The translations under genes were made by a program, and so were the position numbers. From Oxalobacter formigenes (GTDB taxonomy: Bacteria; Pseudomonadota; Gammaproteobacteria; Burkholderiales; Burkholderiaceae_D), in assembly GCF_002127965.1 (NCBI RefSeq), contig NZ_CP018787.1:1550001-1614000 (forward strand): 64,000 nt of DNA, given 5' to 3'. Below, in pieces: positions 26,806 to 37,300 of this stretch; the first letter of the stretch is position 1, and every line of letters starts with the position of its first letter. Under the pieces are notes generated by a model, which did not search any database, was not told the DNA's origin, and saw only the letters and a program-made list of their open reading frames with translations.

Positions 26806-26902
26806 ATAACCTCCTGACTTCTTTGGGATCAAACTCTTTCCCGGCCAGGGTGTAGCGAATGAAAAGATGTTCCCGAATATTTTTATTGATTGTTATAAGA
26901 TT

Positions 26903-26927
26903 AAAAAAGCCCGTAAGACGGGCTTTT
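26903..26927 (-). terminator. Intrinsic terminator ahead of holin gene
   Basis: Stem AAAAGCCCG/CGGGCTTTT with a T run on the minus strand. It lies between the fiber chaperone and the lysis cassette. Confidence 0.8.
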
Positions 26928-26997
26928 CAATCGAAAAAATGGAATGAATCACTTTGTCAGGCGATTCATTCCAAAAGGAGCAAGTCTGAAATAATTT

Positions 26998-27495
26998 TCA
27001 GGACGGCATGACAATATTGACTGCCAGTGCGTTGACTTCTTCAAGGCTTGTACACGCATCAAGCTGGTCTTCAAGTGCCTGACGCTGGCCGATCACGGCA
27101 CCTGACAAGGCTGAAAAAACCTGATGTTTGGCCATGACGCGTGCGGCCAGATCCGCCAGTTCGATGCCACGTGCACTGGCTAAAGACGCCAGAAGTGAAA
27201 CCGGGCTTGCCGGGTCGGCCATATAGGATTGGGCTTCTCTCACCTGCTGGTCAAATGTCATGACTTCCGTGTCGGGATAGGTTTTGACGGCCGTTTTCAA
27301 AATACTGTCGCATGCGCCATTGATTTCAGCCAGTTTGGCGGATTTCGCTTCTTCCAGCGTCTGTTCAGGCAATGCAACGACTTCATACCATTCACCCTTG
27401 TCTTCTATCATGGCCTTGTTGGCATTGCACCAGAGTGCCGCTTCTGTATATTTTTCGTAGTTTTCGACTGGTTTGACGATTCGGGTTCCGATCAT
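26998..27495 (-). CDS. Tail fiber assembly protein (Tfa-like)
   Basis: 165 residues from ATG 27495 with a TTTGGAG site. The N-terminal half, KPVENYEKYTEAALWCNANKAMIEDKGEWYEVV, resembles the small fiber-associated chaperones. The C-terminal DUF4376-like helical part (EINGACDSILKTAV...TFDQQVREAQSY...) is common to such proteins. It is expected to help fold or trimerise fibers. It is placed after the fiber array and before the lysis genes. Confidence 0.65.
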   Translation of the reverse strand: MIGTRIVKPVENYEKYTEAALWCNANKAMIEDKGEWYEVVALPEQTLEEAKSAKLAEINGACDSILKTAVKTYPDTEVMTFDQQVREAQSYMADPASPVSLLASLASARGIELADLAARVMAKHQVFSALSGAVIGQRQALEDQLDACTSLEEVNALAVNIVMPS

Positions 27496-27606
27496 GTTTT
27501 TCTCCAAAGGGATATTTGATGTGTTGAATAAAAAATTGACCAGTCCGTCAGGACCGGTCTGTTTCAAAACGGAGAGCCGAACCCATTTTCATGCGTGAAA
27601 TGCCCA

Positions 27607-27637
27607 TAAAAAAAGACCTCCATAAAGGAGGTCTTTT
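27607..27637 (-). terminator. Intrinsic terminator ahead of Tfa-like gene
   Basis: Stem GACCTCC/GGAGGTC extended by A/T pairs, with T run on the minus strand. Confidence 0.8.
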
Positions 27638-27785
27638 CATTCGCAGAAAATGGGCGCAACTCGCCCGTCATGAATATGTTAACAAGATATTGTTCTTCGG
27701 TCAGCTATGATACACGTAATGAAACAGAAGGCAGGGAAGCTAGATGGTTGCAATCATTCCCTGCCTTCAGTCCATTAAAAACGGT

Positions 27786-28124
27786 TCATTTGGCTTGTTT
27801 GAAAAGACGCGAGAAGAAACCGCCTTTTTTTGTTGTTGCCATTTCCGGCCTTTGAGAAAGCCCGTTTGACGGAACCGTTTCGCCAATCTGGTCGATTTTA
27901 CATTCAGAACCGTCGTCAAGCCAATAGACTTTTCCACGAAAATCGGGTTTGACTGTCCATTTTCCGTTTTCCCAGACCGGGCACTCGTTTTTGCCGGTTG
28001 CGGGAGGCATGACATCGGTTGCCATGGCCGGAATCAGGTAGACATCGTCTTCCAGCGGCGAACGACAGGCTTCGGAGGCACCACAGTATGCGCCATTTTC
28101 ATCGAAATGATACACAATTTTCAT
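27786..28124 (-). CDS. Small tail fiber-associated protein
   Basis: 112 residues. The start MKIVYHFDENGAYCGASEA, followed by DVYLIPAMATDVMPP and CPVWENGKWTV, matches the N-terminal part of phage fiber assembly proteins (x-Y-L-I-P-A-x-A-T-x-x-P-P). The C-terminal FFSRLFKQAK replaces the usual extension. It sits 12 bases downstream of fiber 4 (28137-29396) and probably serves it. Confidence 0.6.
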   Translation of the reverse strand: MKIVYHFDENGAYCGASEACRSPLEDDVYLIPAMATDVMPPATGKNECPVWENGKWTVKPDFRGKVYWLDDGSECKIDQIGETVPSNGLSQRPEMATTKKGGFFSRLFKQAK

Positions 28125-28136
28125 TTTAAATTTCCT

Positions 28137-29396
28137 TTAATATTTGATGCACGCCAGAAGGGCTACGTTGTGGGGACGGTTTTCGTTGGCGGTGGGGACG
28201 ACGCGGGAAGCGTCAAATCCAAAATTATCAGTACCATTTGAGGATCCCGTCTTGCCGCCGCCATCTGTTCCAATGTAATAAAATGGCCCGGATAAAAATC
28301 TTCTTTCCTGATCATTACCACCAAACGTGCCAATAATATTTCGTATGGCATCTCCCTGCACCGTACCAAATCCCCGCTCCGGATCAAGATTGCGGGCGGC
28401 ATCCCAGCCTCTCAAAAATTCGCCCCTCAAGTCAGGCAACTGGAAAGTGGAACCGCCGTCTCCCTCCCCGAAGGTCGTCCCGATAGCGGAAAAAAGGCGG
28501 GCATATACCGTACGGGAAACCAGCGCGCCATTCGCGACCAGATAGCCGTCCGGTGGGGTTTGCGTGGCAAAATAGTGAACCGAACCGGCCGGAACGGAAT
28601 CGATGGCGATGCCTTTTGCCGGATTTTGCAAGACCCATTTTTTCAGATAGCTGTCGTAAAGCAGGTCAAGCCAGTGGCCGTCACCGGCGATGTCCCCTGC
28701 TGCAAGAGGCTGGTTGTATCCTTTTACGATGGGAAGTGCGGCTGTTTCATCGGCTTTGAAGGTAGGTGTGGCAATCGTATTGGGACCACATGCTCGTATG
28801 TGGACCACCTGTCCGTTTTGCAGGGTTTCGAGTGCCGGTGAAAAGTATCCGGTCATGGCGTCGCCCGAACCGCCTCCGATACAGGCCAGATAGGTTCCCT
28901 GCTGAACGGCCACAATATCGGCTTTTTCAGCCGCGTCAAAGCCGATGCCGGTTGCCGGATTCTGGAGTACCCATTTATTCAGCGGCTCGTCATACTTCAG
29001 TTCGATCCAGTGCCCTGCTCCGGCAATGTCGCCAACAGCCAACGGTTTGTTGTTTCCCTTGACGATGACAAGGGCGCCCGTTTCGTCTGCCCTGAAGGTC
29101 GGAGCCGAAGCCAGATTGGCTGTCGCAGCCCTGACGACAACGGTCATGCCATGAACAGGCTTTTGGATGGCTTGTGTAAATGTGGCTGTCAGGTTGTCAG
29201 CCGTGCCGTCCGCTTCGGTACAATATTTTTCCATCGCACCCAGCCTTGCCCGGGCTTCCCATTTGTCTGAACTGTCTGCCCCAAGCAGGTCGGATAAATA
29301 TTCATGCACGTGACCGAGTGCGACACGGAATTCGCCCGTGGTTGTTTCAGGATCTTTTGTGCCGTTCAGTAATTCTTTTGAAGGTAATAATGCCAT
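28137..29396 (-). CDS. Tail fiber protein with collar domain (fiber 4)
   Basis: 419 residues from ATG 29396. The anchor motif LLPSKELLNGTKDPETTTGEFR is followed by two copies of an about 88-residue module (GTADNLTATFTQ ... KADETGALVIVKG ... GAGHWIELKYDEPLNKWVLQNPATG). Next is the collar domain (SVHYFATQTPPDGYLVANGA ... STFQLPDLRGEFLRGWD), ending ENRPHNVALLACIKY. There is no separate tip domain. The short C-terminus resembles that of the orphan fiber at 55909. Confidence 0.88.
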   Translation of the reverse strand: MALLPSKELLNGTKDPETTTGEFRVALGHVHEYLSDLLGADSSDKWEARARLGAMEKYCTEADGTADNLTATFTQAIQKPVHGMTVVVRAATANLASAPTFRADETGALVIVKGNNKPLAVGDIAGAGHWIELKYDEPLNKWVLQNPATGIGFDAAEKADIVAVQQGTYLACIGGGSGDAMTGYFSPALETLQNGQVVHIRACGPNTIATPTFKADETAALPIVKGYNQPLAAGDIAGDGHWLDLLYDSYLKKWVLQNPAKGIAIDSVPAGSVHYFATQTPPDGYLVANGALVSRTVYARLFSAIGTTFGEGDGGSTFQLPDLRGEFLRGWDAARNLDPERGFGTVQGDAIRNIIGTFGGNDQERRFLSGPFYYIGTDGGGKTGSSNGTDNFGFDASRVVPTANENRPHNVALLACIKY

Positions 29397-29413
29397 CGTG
29401 TTTTCCACTCCCA

Positions 29414-29442
29414 TAAAAAAAGCCTCTTCATTGGAAGAGGCT
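29414..29442 (-). terminator. Intrinsic terminator ahead of fiber 4
   Basis: Stem AGCCTCTTC/GAAGAGGCT with a T run on the minus strand, directly before the gene's ribosome site. Confidence 0.8.
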
Positions 29443-29468
29443 TTCATCACAAAATAAAAATTGGTCCG

Positions 29469-29720
29469 TCAACTGTTCAGAAAAAAGCGCGAAAGACGAT
29501 TTTTCCAGCCCGAACCGGTTTCCTGTTGGAAAGTTTGCTGTGTCTGCATAAAGCCGTCATAAAGGGCATCTTCGAGAATGTCGAATTCTTCCCCTTTAGG
29601 GACGACTTTTTTGACACATCGTTTGAGAAAAACTTCTTCGCTTTCATCACAGCGGCGCGCAGAGGAAGCAGGAGTGAAATAACGGTCTTTGCCGTCCACT
29701 TTGAAACGTATGGTTTTCAT
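29469..29720 (-). CDS. Small tail-cluster protein of unknown function
   Basis: 83 residues, starting 11 bases downstream of the fiber 3 stop and so probably translated together with it. It opens MKTIRFKVDGKDRYF and is charged, with two cysteines and a C-terminal WKNRLSRFFLNS. The end resembles that of the protein at 27786 (FFSRLFKQAK), which also follows a fiber gene. It may be a fiber-specific chaperone. No family is recognised. Confidence 0.55.
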   Translation of the reverse strand: MKTIRFKVDGKDRYFTPASSARRCDESEEVFLKRCVKKVVPKGEEFDILEDALYDGFMQTQQTFQQETGSGWKNRLSRFFLNS

Positions 29721-29731
29721 AATAATCTTTT

Positions 29732-31360
29732 TTAACTCAAAATAATGACGTTGATATCGGCCGCATCTTCCGCCGCGGGAGGATATCCCGATCCGGTCAC
29801 GATGCGTATCCGGTCTTTAGTCGGCGGATAATACGCGCCTGTCAGGCTTTCCCTGTTGACGGAAGTTAAAAGTGCCGACGATGACGCCGTGACTGTCATG
29901 GCATCGGCTTCCATGGAATTGTCGAAAATCACGTCATATACGCCTTTTTCGACATGGACGACACCCTGAATGTTTCTGGAATTTTTAATCTTGACAATAC
30001 CGGCTGATGCGTCGAAGTTAACCCATGCTTTTGACAGGTAGGGTTCGATGTCGGCCCGGTTGGCTTTGACAGATACTTCGCTTGCCAACCCATGTGCATT
30101 GATTTCAGTGACATTCAAGACCGTATCGAAGGCTTTTATGCAAGGCAATAAAATAATGGCAGGCGGCTGGACAGTATTGGAGTTACCGTAAATACTGGAA
30201 GAACGAGAAGCGTCAAGATTGATAAAAGCTGAATAACCGCCATGTGCATCGCCACCTGTACCTATTGCACTACCTGTACCATAAAAAGCCTCCGTCATCG
30301 CTCCGTAGCCATTACAGTAACCTTGTGCGACAGTGCCTTTTATGTTGGGCAAGCCCGCCTCGATCTTCTGCCCTGGCAATAAGCCCCCCTGAGCAAATCG
30401 GTTGATTAAATCCGGCAAATTGAAGGTGGATGTCCCGTCATCTTGTCCGAATGCCGTTCCGATGACAGCAAACAGATCCGGATAAGTTTCTCGGGATACA
30501 GCTGATCCGTCTGCCTTGAGATACCCCTGCGGAGGCGCAGAGGCCGCAAAATGGATGATGGTACCGACAGGAACGCCTGTAGGCATGATGCCTTTTGCCG
30601 GATTCTGAAGAATCCATTTCCGGTTTACTTCGTCGAACTGGCAGTCAATCCAGTATCCTTCCCCGGAAATGTCCCCGGCACTCAACGGTTGATTGATATT
30701 CTTGACAATGGGACAGGCTTCAAAATTTTCGATCTGCAAATAAGGTTCAGTTGATGTATTGGCAGCTGTCGTACGGATACTGACTTTCAGGCCGTTTTTC
30801 AGTTCGATTATCGGGGGATTGAAGAGCGCTTTGATGGCGTCAGCCGTTCCCCCCGCTTGTGCACAGGCAATACCATTCGTAACGATCCCGTTTGCCGGGT
30901 TCATCAAAATCCATTTATTGATGTTTTCGTCATATCTGAGGTCGAGCCAATGTCCTGCTCCCTTGATGTCCCCTTTTTCAAGAGGCTGGCCGGTGCCTTT
31001 GACGATGGGCAGTGCGCTGGTCTCATCGGCTTTGAAGGTCGGCGCTTGCGTTTCATTCTGAAATTGTGCGCATACCGTTAAAGACGTGGCACGGGTTAAT
31101 TGTTTGACCGCCGGTTCGAAAACAGCCGTCAAGGCATCCGCTGTCCCTGCCGCTATGGCGCTGGTATGGCGCAAACGCTGGATATCGCTGGCAGATACAG
31201 CACCTAATGCCGCACGTGCTTTTTCCTTTTCTGCGCTGTTTTCACCGAGCAGGTCGAAAAGATAGTCACGCATGTGCCCGATGGCAACACGAAATTCACC
31301 GGTAGTAGTTTCGGGAGTTTTTGTGCCGTCAAGCAATTCTTTTGAAGGTAATAATGCCAT
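29732..31360 (-). CDS. Tail fiber protein with collar domain (fiber 3)
   Basis: 542 residues. The anchor motif LLPSKELLDGTKTPETTTGEFR is followed by two 88-residue modules (GTADALTAVFEPA...; GTADAIKALFNPP...) and the collar domain (VGTIIHFAASAPPQGYLKADG ... TSTFNLPDLINRFAQG). The C-terminal domain reads KAWVNFDASAGIVKIKNSRNIQ ... ITxADINV and is shared only with fiber 2. Fibers 2 and 3 are thus tandem duplicates that have diverged mostly in the middle, where receptor contacts are expected. Confidence 0.88.
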   Translation of the reverse strand: MALLPSKELLDGTKTPETTTGEFRVAIGHMRDYLFDLLGENSAEKEKARAALGAVSASDIQRLRHTSAIAAGTADALTAVFEPAVKQLTRATSLTVCAQFQNETQAPTFKADETSALPIVKGTGQPLEKGDIKGAGHWLDLRYDENINKWILMNPANGIVTNGIACAQAGGTADAIKALFNPPIIELKNGLKVSIRTTAANTSTEPYLQIENFEACPIVKNINQPLSAGDISGEGYWIDCQFDEVNRKWILQNPAKGIMPTGVPVGTIIHFAASAPPQGYLKADGSAVSRETYPDLFAVIGTAFGQDDGTSTFNLPDLINRFAQGGLLPGQKIEAGLPNIKGTVAQGYCNGYGAMTEAFYGTGSAIGTGGDAHGGYSAFINLDASRSSSIYGNSNTVQPPAIILLPCIKAFDTVLNVTEINAHGLASEVSVKANRADIEPYLSKAWVNFDASAGIVKIKNSRNIQGVVHVEKGVYDVIFDNSMEADAMTVTASSSALLTSVNRESLTGAYYPPTKDRIRIVTGSGYPPAAEDAADINVIILS

Positions 31361-31381
31361 TGATCACTTTCCTTTCTCCAT

Positions 31382-31406
31382 AAAAAAACCTCCACGAAAG
31401 GAGGTT
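31382..31406 (-). terminator. Intrinsic terminator ahead of fiber 3
   Basis: Stem AACCTCC/GGAGGTT with a T run on the minus strand. Confidence 0.8.
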
Positions 31407-31476
31407 CTTTAAAAAATTAATGTCAAATCGGGATTCTGTATTCAATCAACTGTTTAAATTGATCTTTCCAGACCAT

Positions 31477-33126
31477 TCATTGATTGACAACGACGTTGAT
31501 ATCGGCAGGATCTACCGGCTGGATCGGAAAGCCCGAGGCAGTGACCACTCTCACCCGGTTGGCAGAGGGCGGGAAATAATCGCCTGTGAAACTGTCCAGA
31601 TTGACGGCAGAGACCAATGCCGATGACGAGACCGTCACCGTGCAACAATCCGCCTGTACCGATCCGTCGAAAATGATGTCGAATGCGCCCTTTTCCACTC
31701 GGATGACTTTGTCGACATGATGGGCATTTCGGATAGTGATTTCACCGGATGAGGCGTCGAAATTGACCCATGCTTTCGAGGCATGGGGTTCAACAGTTGC
31801 GCGTGCAGCTCTTGTCGGCGCTCCAATTGCATTCATGGCCGAAATACCGGCCTGCACAGCAGGATAAGCGTCAAAAGCCTTGATGCAGGGCAACAGGGTC
31901 AAGGCTGGTGGCTGGACGGTATTGGATGCACCATAGATAGGATTGCTTACGCGAGAGTCGAAAGAATACAAATTCGGTCCGCAACCGCTACTGTTATATT
32001 GACCACCGCCAAGGCCACCTCCTACTGCACCGATTTGAGTGCGACTAAAGGCACCTGATGCCGCTGAACCCTGATTGGATGCCGTCACGGTCAAGCTGCC
32101 TGTTATATTCGGCAAACCGGCTTCAATCTTCAGTCCCGGCGTTGCATTTCCCTGCGCGAACCTGTCGATCAAGTCTGGCAGGTTGAACGTGGTCGATCCA
32201 TCGCCTTCTCCGAACGTGGTTCCGATAGCGCCAAAAAGATCCGGATAAGTCGCCCTCGATACAGCCGAGCCGTCAGCTTTCAGATAACCGGCCGGTGGCG
32301 TTTGCATGGCAAAATAGCCGATCGCGCCTACTGGAACGCCTGATGGACAGACGACACCTGAAGCAGGATTCTGCAAAATCCATATGAGCGCCTCTTCATC
32401 AAACTGAAGGTCAAGCCAGTGTCCTTCTCCGGCAATATCACCGGCAATCAATGGCTGGTTGATGCCTTTGACGATGGGATATCCTGCAAAGTCTTCAAGC
32501 TGAAAATAAGGTTCGGCACTGGTATTGGCAGCTGTTGCCCGGACGCTGACTTTCAGGCCGTTTTTCAGTTCGATAATAGCCGGATTGAAACAGCCAACGA
32601 TGGCATTTGCCGTTCCGCCTGCCTGCGTGGACGGGACACCTGACACAAAAATCCCTGTTGCCGGATTCAGCAATACCCATTTGTTCAGGGTTTCGTCGTA
32701 TCTCAGGTCGATCCAGTGGCCGTTTCCGTTAATATCGCCACAATCCAGCGGCATGCCGGTTCCCTTGACGATGACCAGCTCACTCGTTTCATCCGCCTTA
32801 AATGTCGGCGTTGCCGTTTCATTGCGGCCAATGGCGCGGATGGTCACGGTCGTTGCGTCGGTCAATTGCTCCACGGGTGGATCGAACACGGCAAAGAAGG
32901 CATCCCCGGTTCCCGTTGCATGCCCGCAGATGTAGCGCATTTGCCGTACATCGTCCGGCGATACCGCACCCAATGCAGCACGCGCCGCTTCCTTGTCCGC
33001 ACTGTTCTCACCCAACAATCCGCCAAGGTAGTCGCGCATCTGTCCCATTGCCGTCCGGAATTCCCCGGTGGTTGTTTCAGGGTCCTTTGTCCCGTCCAGC
33101 AATTCTTTTGATGGTAATTTCGTCAT
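31477..33126 (-). CDS. Tail fiber protein with collar domain (fiber 2)
   Basis: 549 residues. The anchor motif KLPSKELLDGTKDPETTTGEFR is followed by two 88-residue modules (GTGDAFFAVFDPP...; GTANAIVGCFNPA...) and the collar domain (VGAIGYFAMQTPPAGYLKADG ... STTFNLPDLIDRFAQG). A glycine-rich variable stretch (GAVGGGLGGGQYNSSGCG) leads to the C-terminal domain KAWVNFDASSGEITIRNA ... DPADINVVVNQ. It lies between fibers 1 and 3 and has its own terminator upstream. Confidence 0.88.
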   Translation of the reverse strand: MTKLPSKELLDGTKDPETTTGEFRTAMGQMRDYLGGLLGENSADKEAARAALGAVSPDDVRQMRYICGHATGTGDAFFAVFDPPVEQLTDATTVTIRAIGRNETATPTFKADETSELVIVKGTGMPLDCGDINGNGHWIDLRYDETLNKWVLLNPATGIFVSGVPSTQAGGTANAIVGCFNPAIIELKNGLKVSVRATAANTSAEPYFQLEDFAGYPIVKGINQPLIAGDIAGEGHWLDLQFDEEALIWILQNPASGVVCPSGVPVGAIGYFAMQTPPAGYLKADGSAVSRATYPDLFGAIGTTFGEGDGSTTFNLPDLIDRFAQGNATPGLKIEAGLPNITGSLTVTASNQGSAASGAFSRTQIGAVGGGLGGGQYNSSGCGPNLYSFDSRVSNPIYGASNTVQPPALTLLPCIKAFDAYPAVQAGISAMNAIGAPTRAARATVEPHASKAWVNFDASSGEITIRNAHHVDKVIRVEKGAFDIIFDGSVQADCCTVTVSSSALVSAVNLDSFTGDYFPPSANRVRVVTASGFPIQPVDPADINVVVNQ

Positions 33127-33140
33127 TCTTTTTTCCTTGT

Positions 33141-33165
33141 AAAAAAACGCTTCAAACGAAGCGTT
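33141..33165 (-). terminator. Intrinsic terminator ahead of fiber 2
   Basis: Stem AACGCTTC/GAAGCGTT with loop AAAC and a T run on the minus strand. Confidence 0.8.
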
Positions 33166-33189
33166 TTACTCGACACTAAAGACCCTGAT

Positions 33190-34266
33190 TTATGCGCCTT
33201 GCCCACAGGCATACCAGGACATGGCGCTTCCGGAATAGTAGCCGGAACCGCCCTGCCCCTCGCAATTGGCATTGAAAGACGTGTTCGCACGGCTGACCAC
33301 GTTGATGACAGGTGAACCGGCGCCCAATTTGCTGGTTTCGACGGTATAGGTACTATTGGCAAACGGTACGTAAAAAACCGTCGTGATCCCGGCTGCACCG
33401 TTACCCGCTGATGAATACCCTCCCTGTTCTACCCAGCCGCTCCTGTATTTTTTCCACCATCCGGTTCCATCCGTCCATGACTGGACGATATGGTCGTTTA
33501 TATCGGTTATGTTGGCGGTCACATTGGCACAGGCAAGCGTTCCGGACGCCGGATCGAAAACAAGTGAGTTTTCATAGATCGATCCGGCAACACGCCACTT
33601 TCCGGCGGTATTGTCGATATGGATATTCTGGTAATAACCGGCTCCTTTCAGAACCATTTCTCCGCCTTCACCGGTCAGGCCGGTCATATCTTCAGGCTCG
33701 ACCGTCAAACCCGATGTGACCGACAGGGCACCGTTCATGCTTCCCCCGGCTAAAGGCAGGTAATCGAGCAGTTCGAGTTTGTCCGCCTTGTCGTCGATTT
33801 CCTCTTTCAGGGACACGCCCTTGGCGGGATTCTGAAGAACCCATTTATTCCAGATCCGGTCGTATTTCAGTTCCAGCCAGTGGCCTTTTCCGGCGATATC
33901 CCCGACATCAAGCGCTCGTTTGTCGCCTTTTACGATCGGCAATGCCGACGTTTCATCGGCTTTAAGGGTAGGTACGCCTGCCGTATTGGCGGCTGATGCC
34001 CTGAGCAGGACTGTCATGCCATGCACCAGTTCCCTTATGGTCGGCGTGAACTTTCCAATCAGGACATCTCCCGTGCCCTGTGCTTGCCCGATAAATTTTT
34101 CCGCCGCTCCCAGCGTTTCGCGTACGAGCCATTTGTCTGAACTGTCGTCACCAAAGAGTCCGAATAAAAAATCCCGGATGTTTCCCATCGCCAGACGGAA
34201 TTCTCCCGTTGTCGTTTCGTGGTCTTTGGTACCGTTCAGTAATTCTTTTGAAGGCAATTTGGCCAT
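33190..34266 (-). CDS. Tail fiber protein (fiber 1, module plus variable tip)
   Basis: 358 residues from ATG 34266. The anchor motif KLPSKELLNGTKDHETTTGEFR is followed by one 88-residue module (GTGDVLIGKFTPT ... GKGHWLELKYDRIWNKWVLQNPAKG). A central segment then replaces the collar domain. The tip reads SWTDGTGWWKKYRSGWVEQGG and ends MSWYACGQGA, related to the tip of fiber 5. It is the first fiber after J, so it may be the one most tied to the tail tip. Confidence 0.85.
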   Translation of the reverse strand: MAKLPSKELLNGTKDHETTTGEFRLAMGNIRDFLFGLFGDDSSDKWLVRETLGAAEKFIGQAQGTGDVLIGKFTPTIRELVHGMTVLLRASAANTAGVPTLKADETSALPIVKGDKRALDVGDIAGKGHWLELKYDRIWNKWVLQNPAKGVSLKEEIDDKADKLELLDYLPLAGGSMNGALSVTSGLTVEPEDMTGLTGEGGEMVLKGAGYYQNIHIDNTAGKWRVAGSIYENSLVFDPASGTLACANVTANITDINDHIVQSWTDGTGWWKKYRSGWVEQGGYSSAGNGAAGITTVFYVPFANSTYTVETSKLGAGSPVINVVSRANTSFNANCEGQGGSGYYSGSAMSWYACGQGA

Positions 34267-34291
34267 ATTGTTTTCTTCATGATTTTTTAAT

Positions 34292-34315
34292 AAAAATGCC
34301 TCCCGAAGGAGGCAT
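34292..34315 (-). terminator. Intrinsic terminator between J and fiber 1
   Basis: Stem ATGCCTCC/GGAGGCAT with loop TTCG on the minus strand, followed by TTTTTATT. Confidence 0.8.
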
Positions 34316-34337
34316 CCATATTTATTTTTATTAATAA

Positions 34338-37300
34338 TCAATACCCTTGCGGCGTGGCATCGACAATACCCTTGACCCAGTTGCCGTCGACGTCCAGACA
34401 GGCGATCAATGGCCCGCGTTTCGGGTCCTTGTCGACCACCTTGACACTGATGGCCTCGCCGCCGTCGTCCTGAAGCGTGACTTGTACGTTTTCGATGACG
34501 TGGTATTTTTCACGGATCGGCAAACGGGTTCCCGTTTCCGCAATGGCGATGTCGTTCATCTGTTCCATGATGTCTGGTACGTCGATGATGACCTTGCAGG
34601 TATCGACAGTCGGCTGGGCATACCCTGCCCCGATATCGAGCCTGAACTGGTAAGGCATATATTGCGTCGTAACCTGTCCCGGCCATGGCATATATTCACC
34701 CGGGGACGGATAAAAGAGCGAATCGTCGTCGCCGTACATTTTTTCGACATCGTCGCCATACATCTTCGTGCCACCGTAACCGCGATAGGAAATCTTCATC
34801 AAGTCGCCCGTCATGGCGACGTCGAAGGTCATCGTACTGCCGACGACGGCCTCGTTCGGCGTGACGATAGTCGTTTCGTAAGACATGCCGGTGTAGTCTT
34901 CCTTGAAGAAATCGGAATGTTCGTCTTCGTTGAAGAAGTCCGCGGCTTCGTCCTCTTTGAAGAATTCGATGACATTGTTGACCTGAATCCTGCCATTGAC
35001 CACTTCCGCCCCAACGATGACACCCGGATAGCCCTGTTCCTGAAAATCGATGGTCTCGATCACATTGCCCGCCAGCATGTCGCCGAACTGGGTTTCGATC
35101 ACAGCCGGTTTGGCCGATTCATTGCCACTGGTATCGACGGCCTTGATCATGAGCGTGATCGGGCCTTGCGGGAATTTTTCCGGTGTGAACGGACACTGGG
35201 TCAGCACACCGCTATGCAAGGGGCTGGCGTCACTCCAGCTGCGGTTGTGGCCGTAATGGAAACGGATCATGTAACCGTCCACGTCCAGATCCTGCACCGG
35301 GCCCCATGACAGTGTATTGCCTTCGATAAGGAACCAGGGGACATTGGCGGGAACCAGTTTCAGGCCCATGATTTCCTTGGTGTACAAGGTCGGCTCGGAC
35401 TGGAGGCCGGTCGAAGAAATGGCCGTGACGGAAAATTCGTAAACCGCTTCATCCAGACCGTAAATGTCGATGGATGGATCACGGGTATTCAGTGTCGTCC
35501 ATGTACCGTTTTCCTTGCGGTAGGCAAATTCGAAACGATGGGCGTCGCTCGTCCAGGAAACGGTAGCCCGGATACCGAAGGAGCGGATGCCGACGACGTA
35601 AAGCGATTCGTTGACATCGATGTTAACTGGTGGTTTCGGTCTCAGTTCCTTGACGCTTTCCGGTTTCGGCGTGATGCGTACGGCATTGTCGATGTAATCG
35701 AATTTACCGGGTTCATACTGGACAGCGGAGATGTCATACGTCAGGCCGTCTTTTTCTGCAATCGAGATAATCCGGTACATCGGCGCGGCCAGATCGATGC
35801 TGTCGACTGACCAGACGGCATTTTCGACAGGAAGGGTCGACCAGTCGGCATTGACGGTGATACTGTCTTCCACGACTCTGACAACGGTACGTGTTTCCGT
35901 TTCACCGGTAGGCAAAATAACCGTCAGTTTGTCGCCGACCGTAACGGTCGGTGCCTTGTCGAGAACAACGACACGGCCTGAAGCCGATTTGATGCGGCCG
36001 GCATTGCGGCGTCCCATGCGGTGAGGGTCGGCGACACGGACAATCTGTCCCGGCAAGGCAATGGCGCCGTCAAGACCGACGGAAAAACTGATCGTTCCGG
36101 TTTCCAGTCGTGAGGTGACAAGTGCCCAGTGTCCCCGGCGCTGCGCCTCGCCCTGTGACGTACAGCCGAATGCCGTGATTTCAAGCTGCTGGACACCATA
36201 GCGTTTGATCCCTTCGTCATCGGAGACATATTCGACTTTGGCCCGATAAAAATCGGCCGGATCGTTCCAGCTGACGAGTGCGACGGTATAGCGCGTTTTG
36301 CGACTGGTACCGATACGGGTGAATTTTCCGTCGATCACGTTGGCTGCCGTGTAGGTATAGACCGGTTCGACAGGCATGTCTGCCGATGCCGTAATGTTGC
36401 TGCCTGCCCAGTAAGTTATACCCCTGAAAATAGAGGCGATGTCCTGCAGGACGGCGTAGGCTTCTTTACGGGACTGGATGTAGACGTTGCAGGTAAAACG
36501 GGGTTCATAGCCGCCCTTGCCGTCCGGCACCATCTGGTCGGCGTATCGGGCAATCCGGTAAAGCGACCATTTGTCGATCTGTATATCCGAGACGAGATGG
36601 CCAAGGCCGTACCGGTCATTCAAGACCAGATCGTAAAAAACCCATGCCGGATTGTTGCTCCATGCCGGTTTGAACGTCCCGTCCCAGTCACCGTCATAAG
36701 TCCGCTTTTCCGGGTCGTAATTGGAAGGGACCTTGACGATTTTCAGGTACATGTCGTAAGCGCGCACCGGGATGCTCTGGAACTGTGACGCATCGACCTG
36801 AACGCCGACGATGGCACTCATCGGATAGCGCAGTTTGGCGTCGATCACCTCCGTATAGGAAATGACAGACGTTCTGTCCGAGGTGGTCTGGCTGTTAGCG
36901 TTGGCCGTCAGGCGCCGTACCCGGACAGACCAGCCACTGCTTGCTTTCGGCAACTCGATACGGTGAGTCCGTTCATATTTGCTGGTCGTTTTGCCGTCAA
37001 AGGCCGTTTTCAGCACTTCGACAAAACTGCCCTGATCCGTCGAGATGTCGATGGCATACTCCACACGGTAGCCGTTGATGTCGCCATTGGAGGTATTGGC
37101 TTTTGAAAGACCGTCTGCAGAAAGGCGAACCCGGACAGCGGACAATTGCAGATTGTTGATGGCGTGAATCCAGGGTTGTTTTGAAGTCAGTTCGACGCCG
37201 ACTCCGATTTCATTTTCAACCGCAGGAAAACCGGAAATATGTTCCTGATCCTGCGTTCCGGCCCGAAAGTCGACCGAGACGCCCTTGAAATTCAGGGAAC

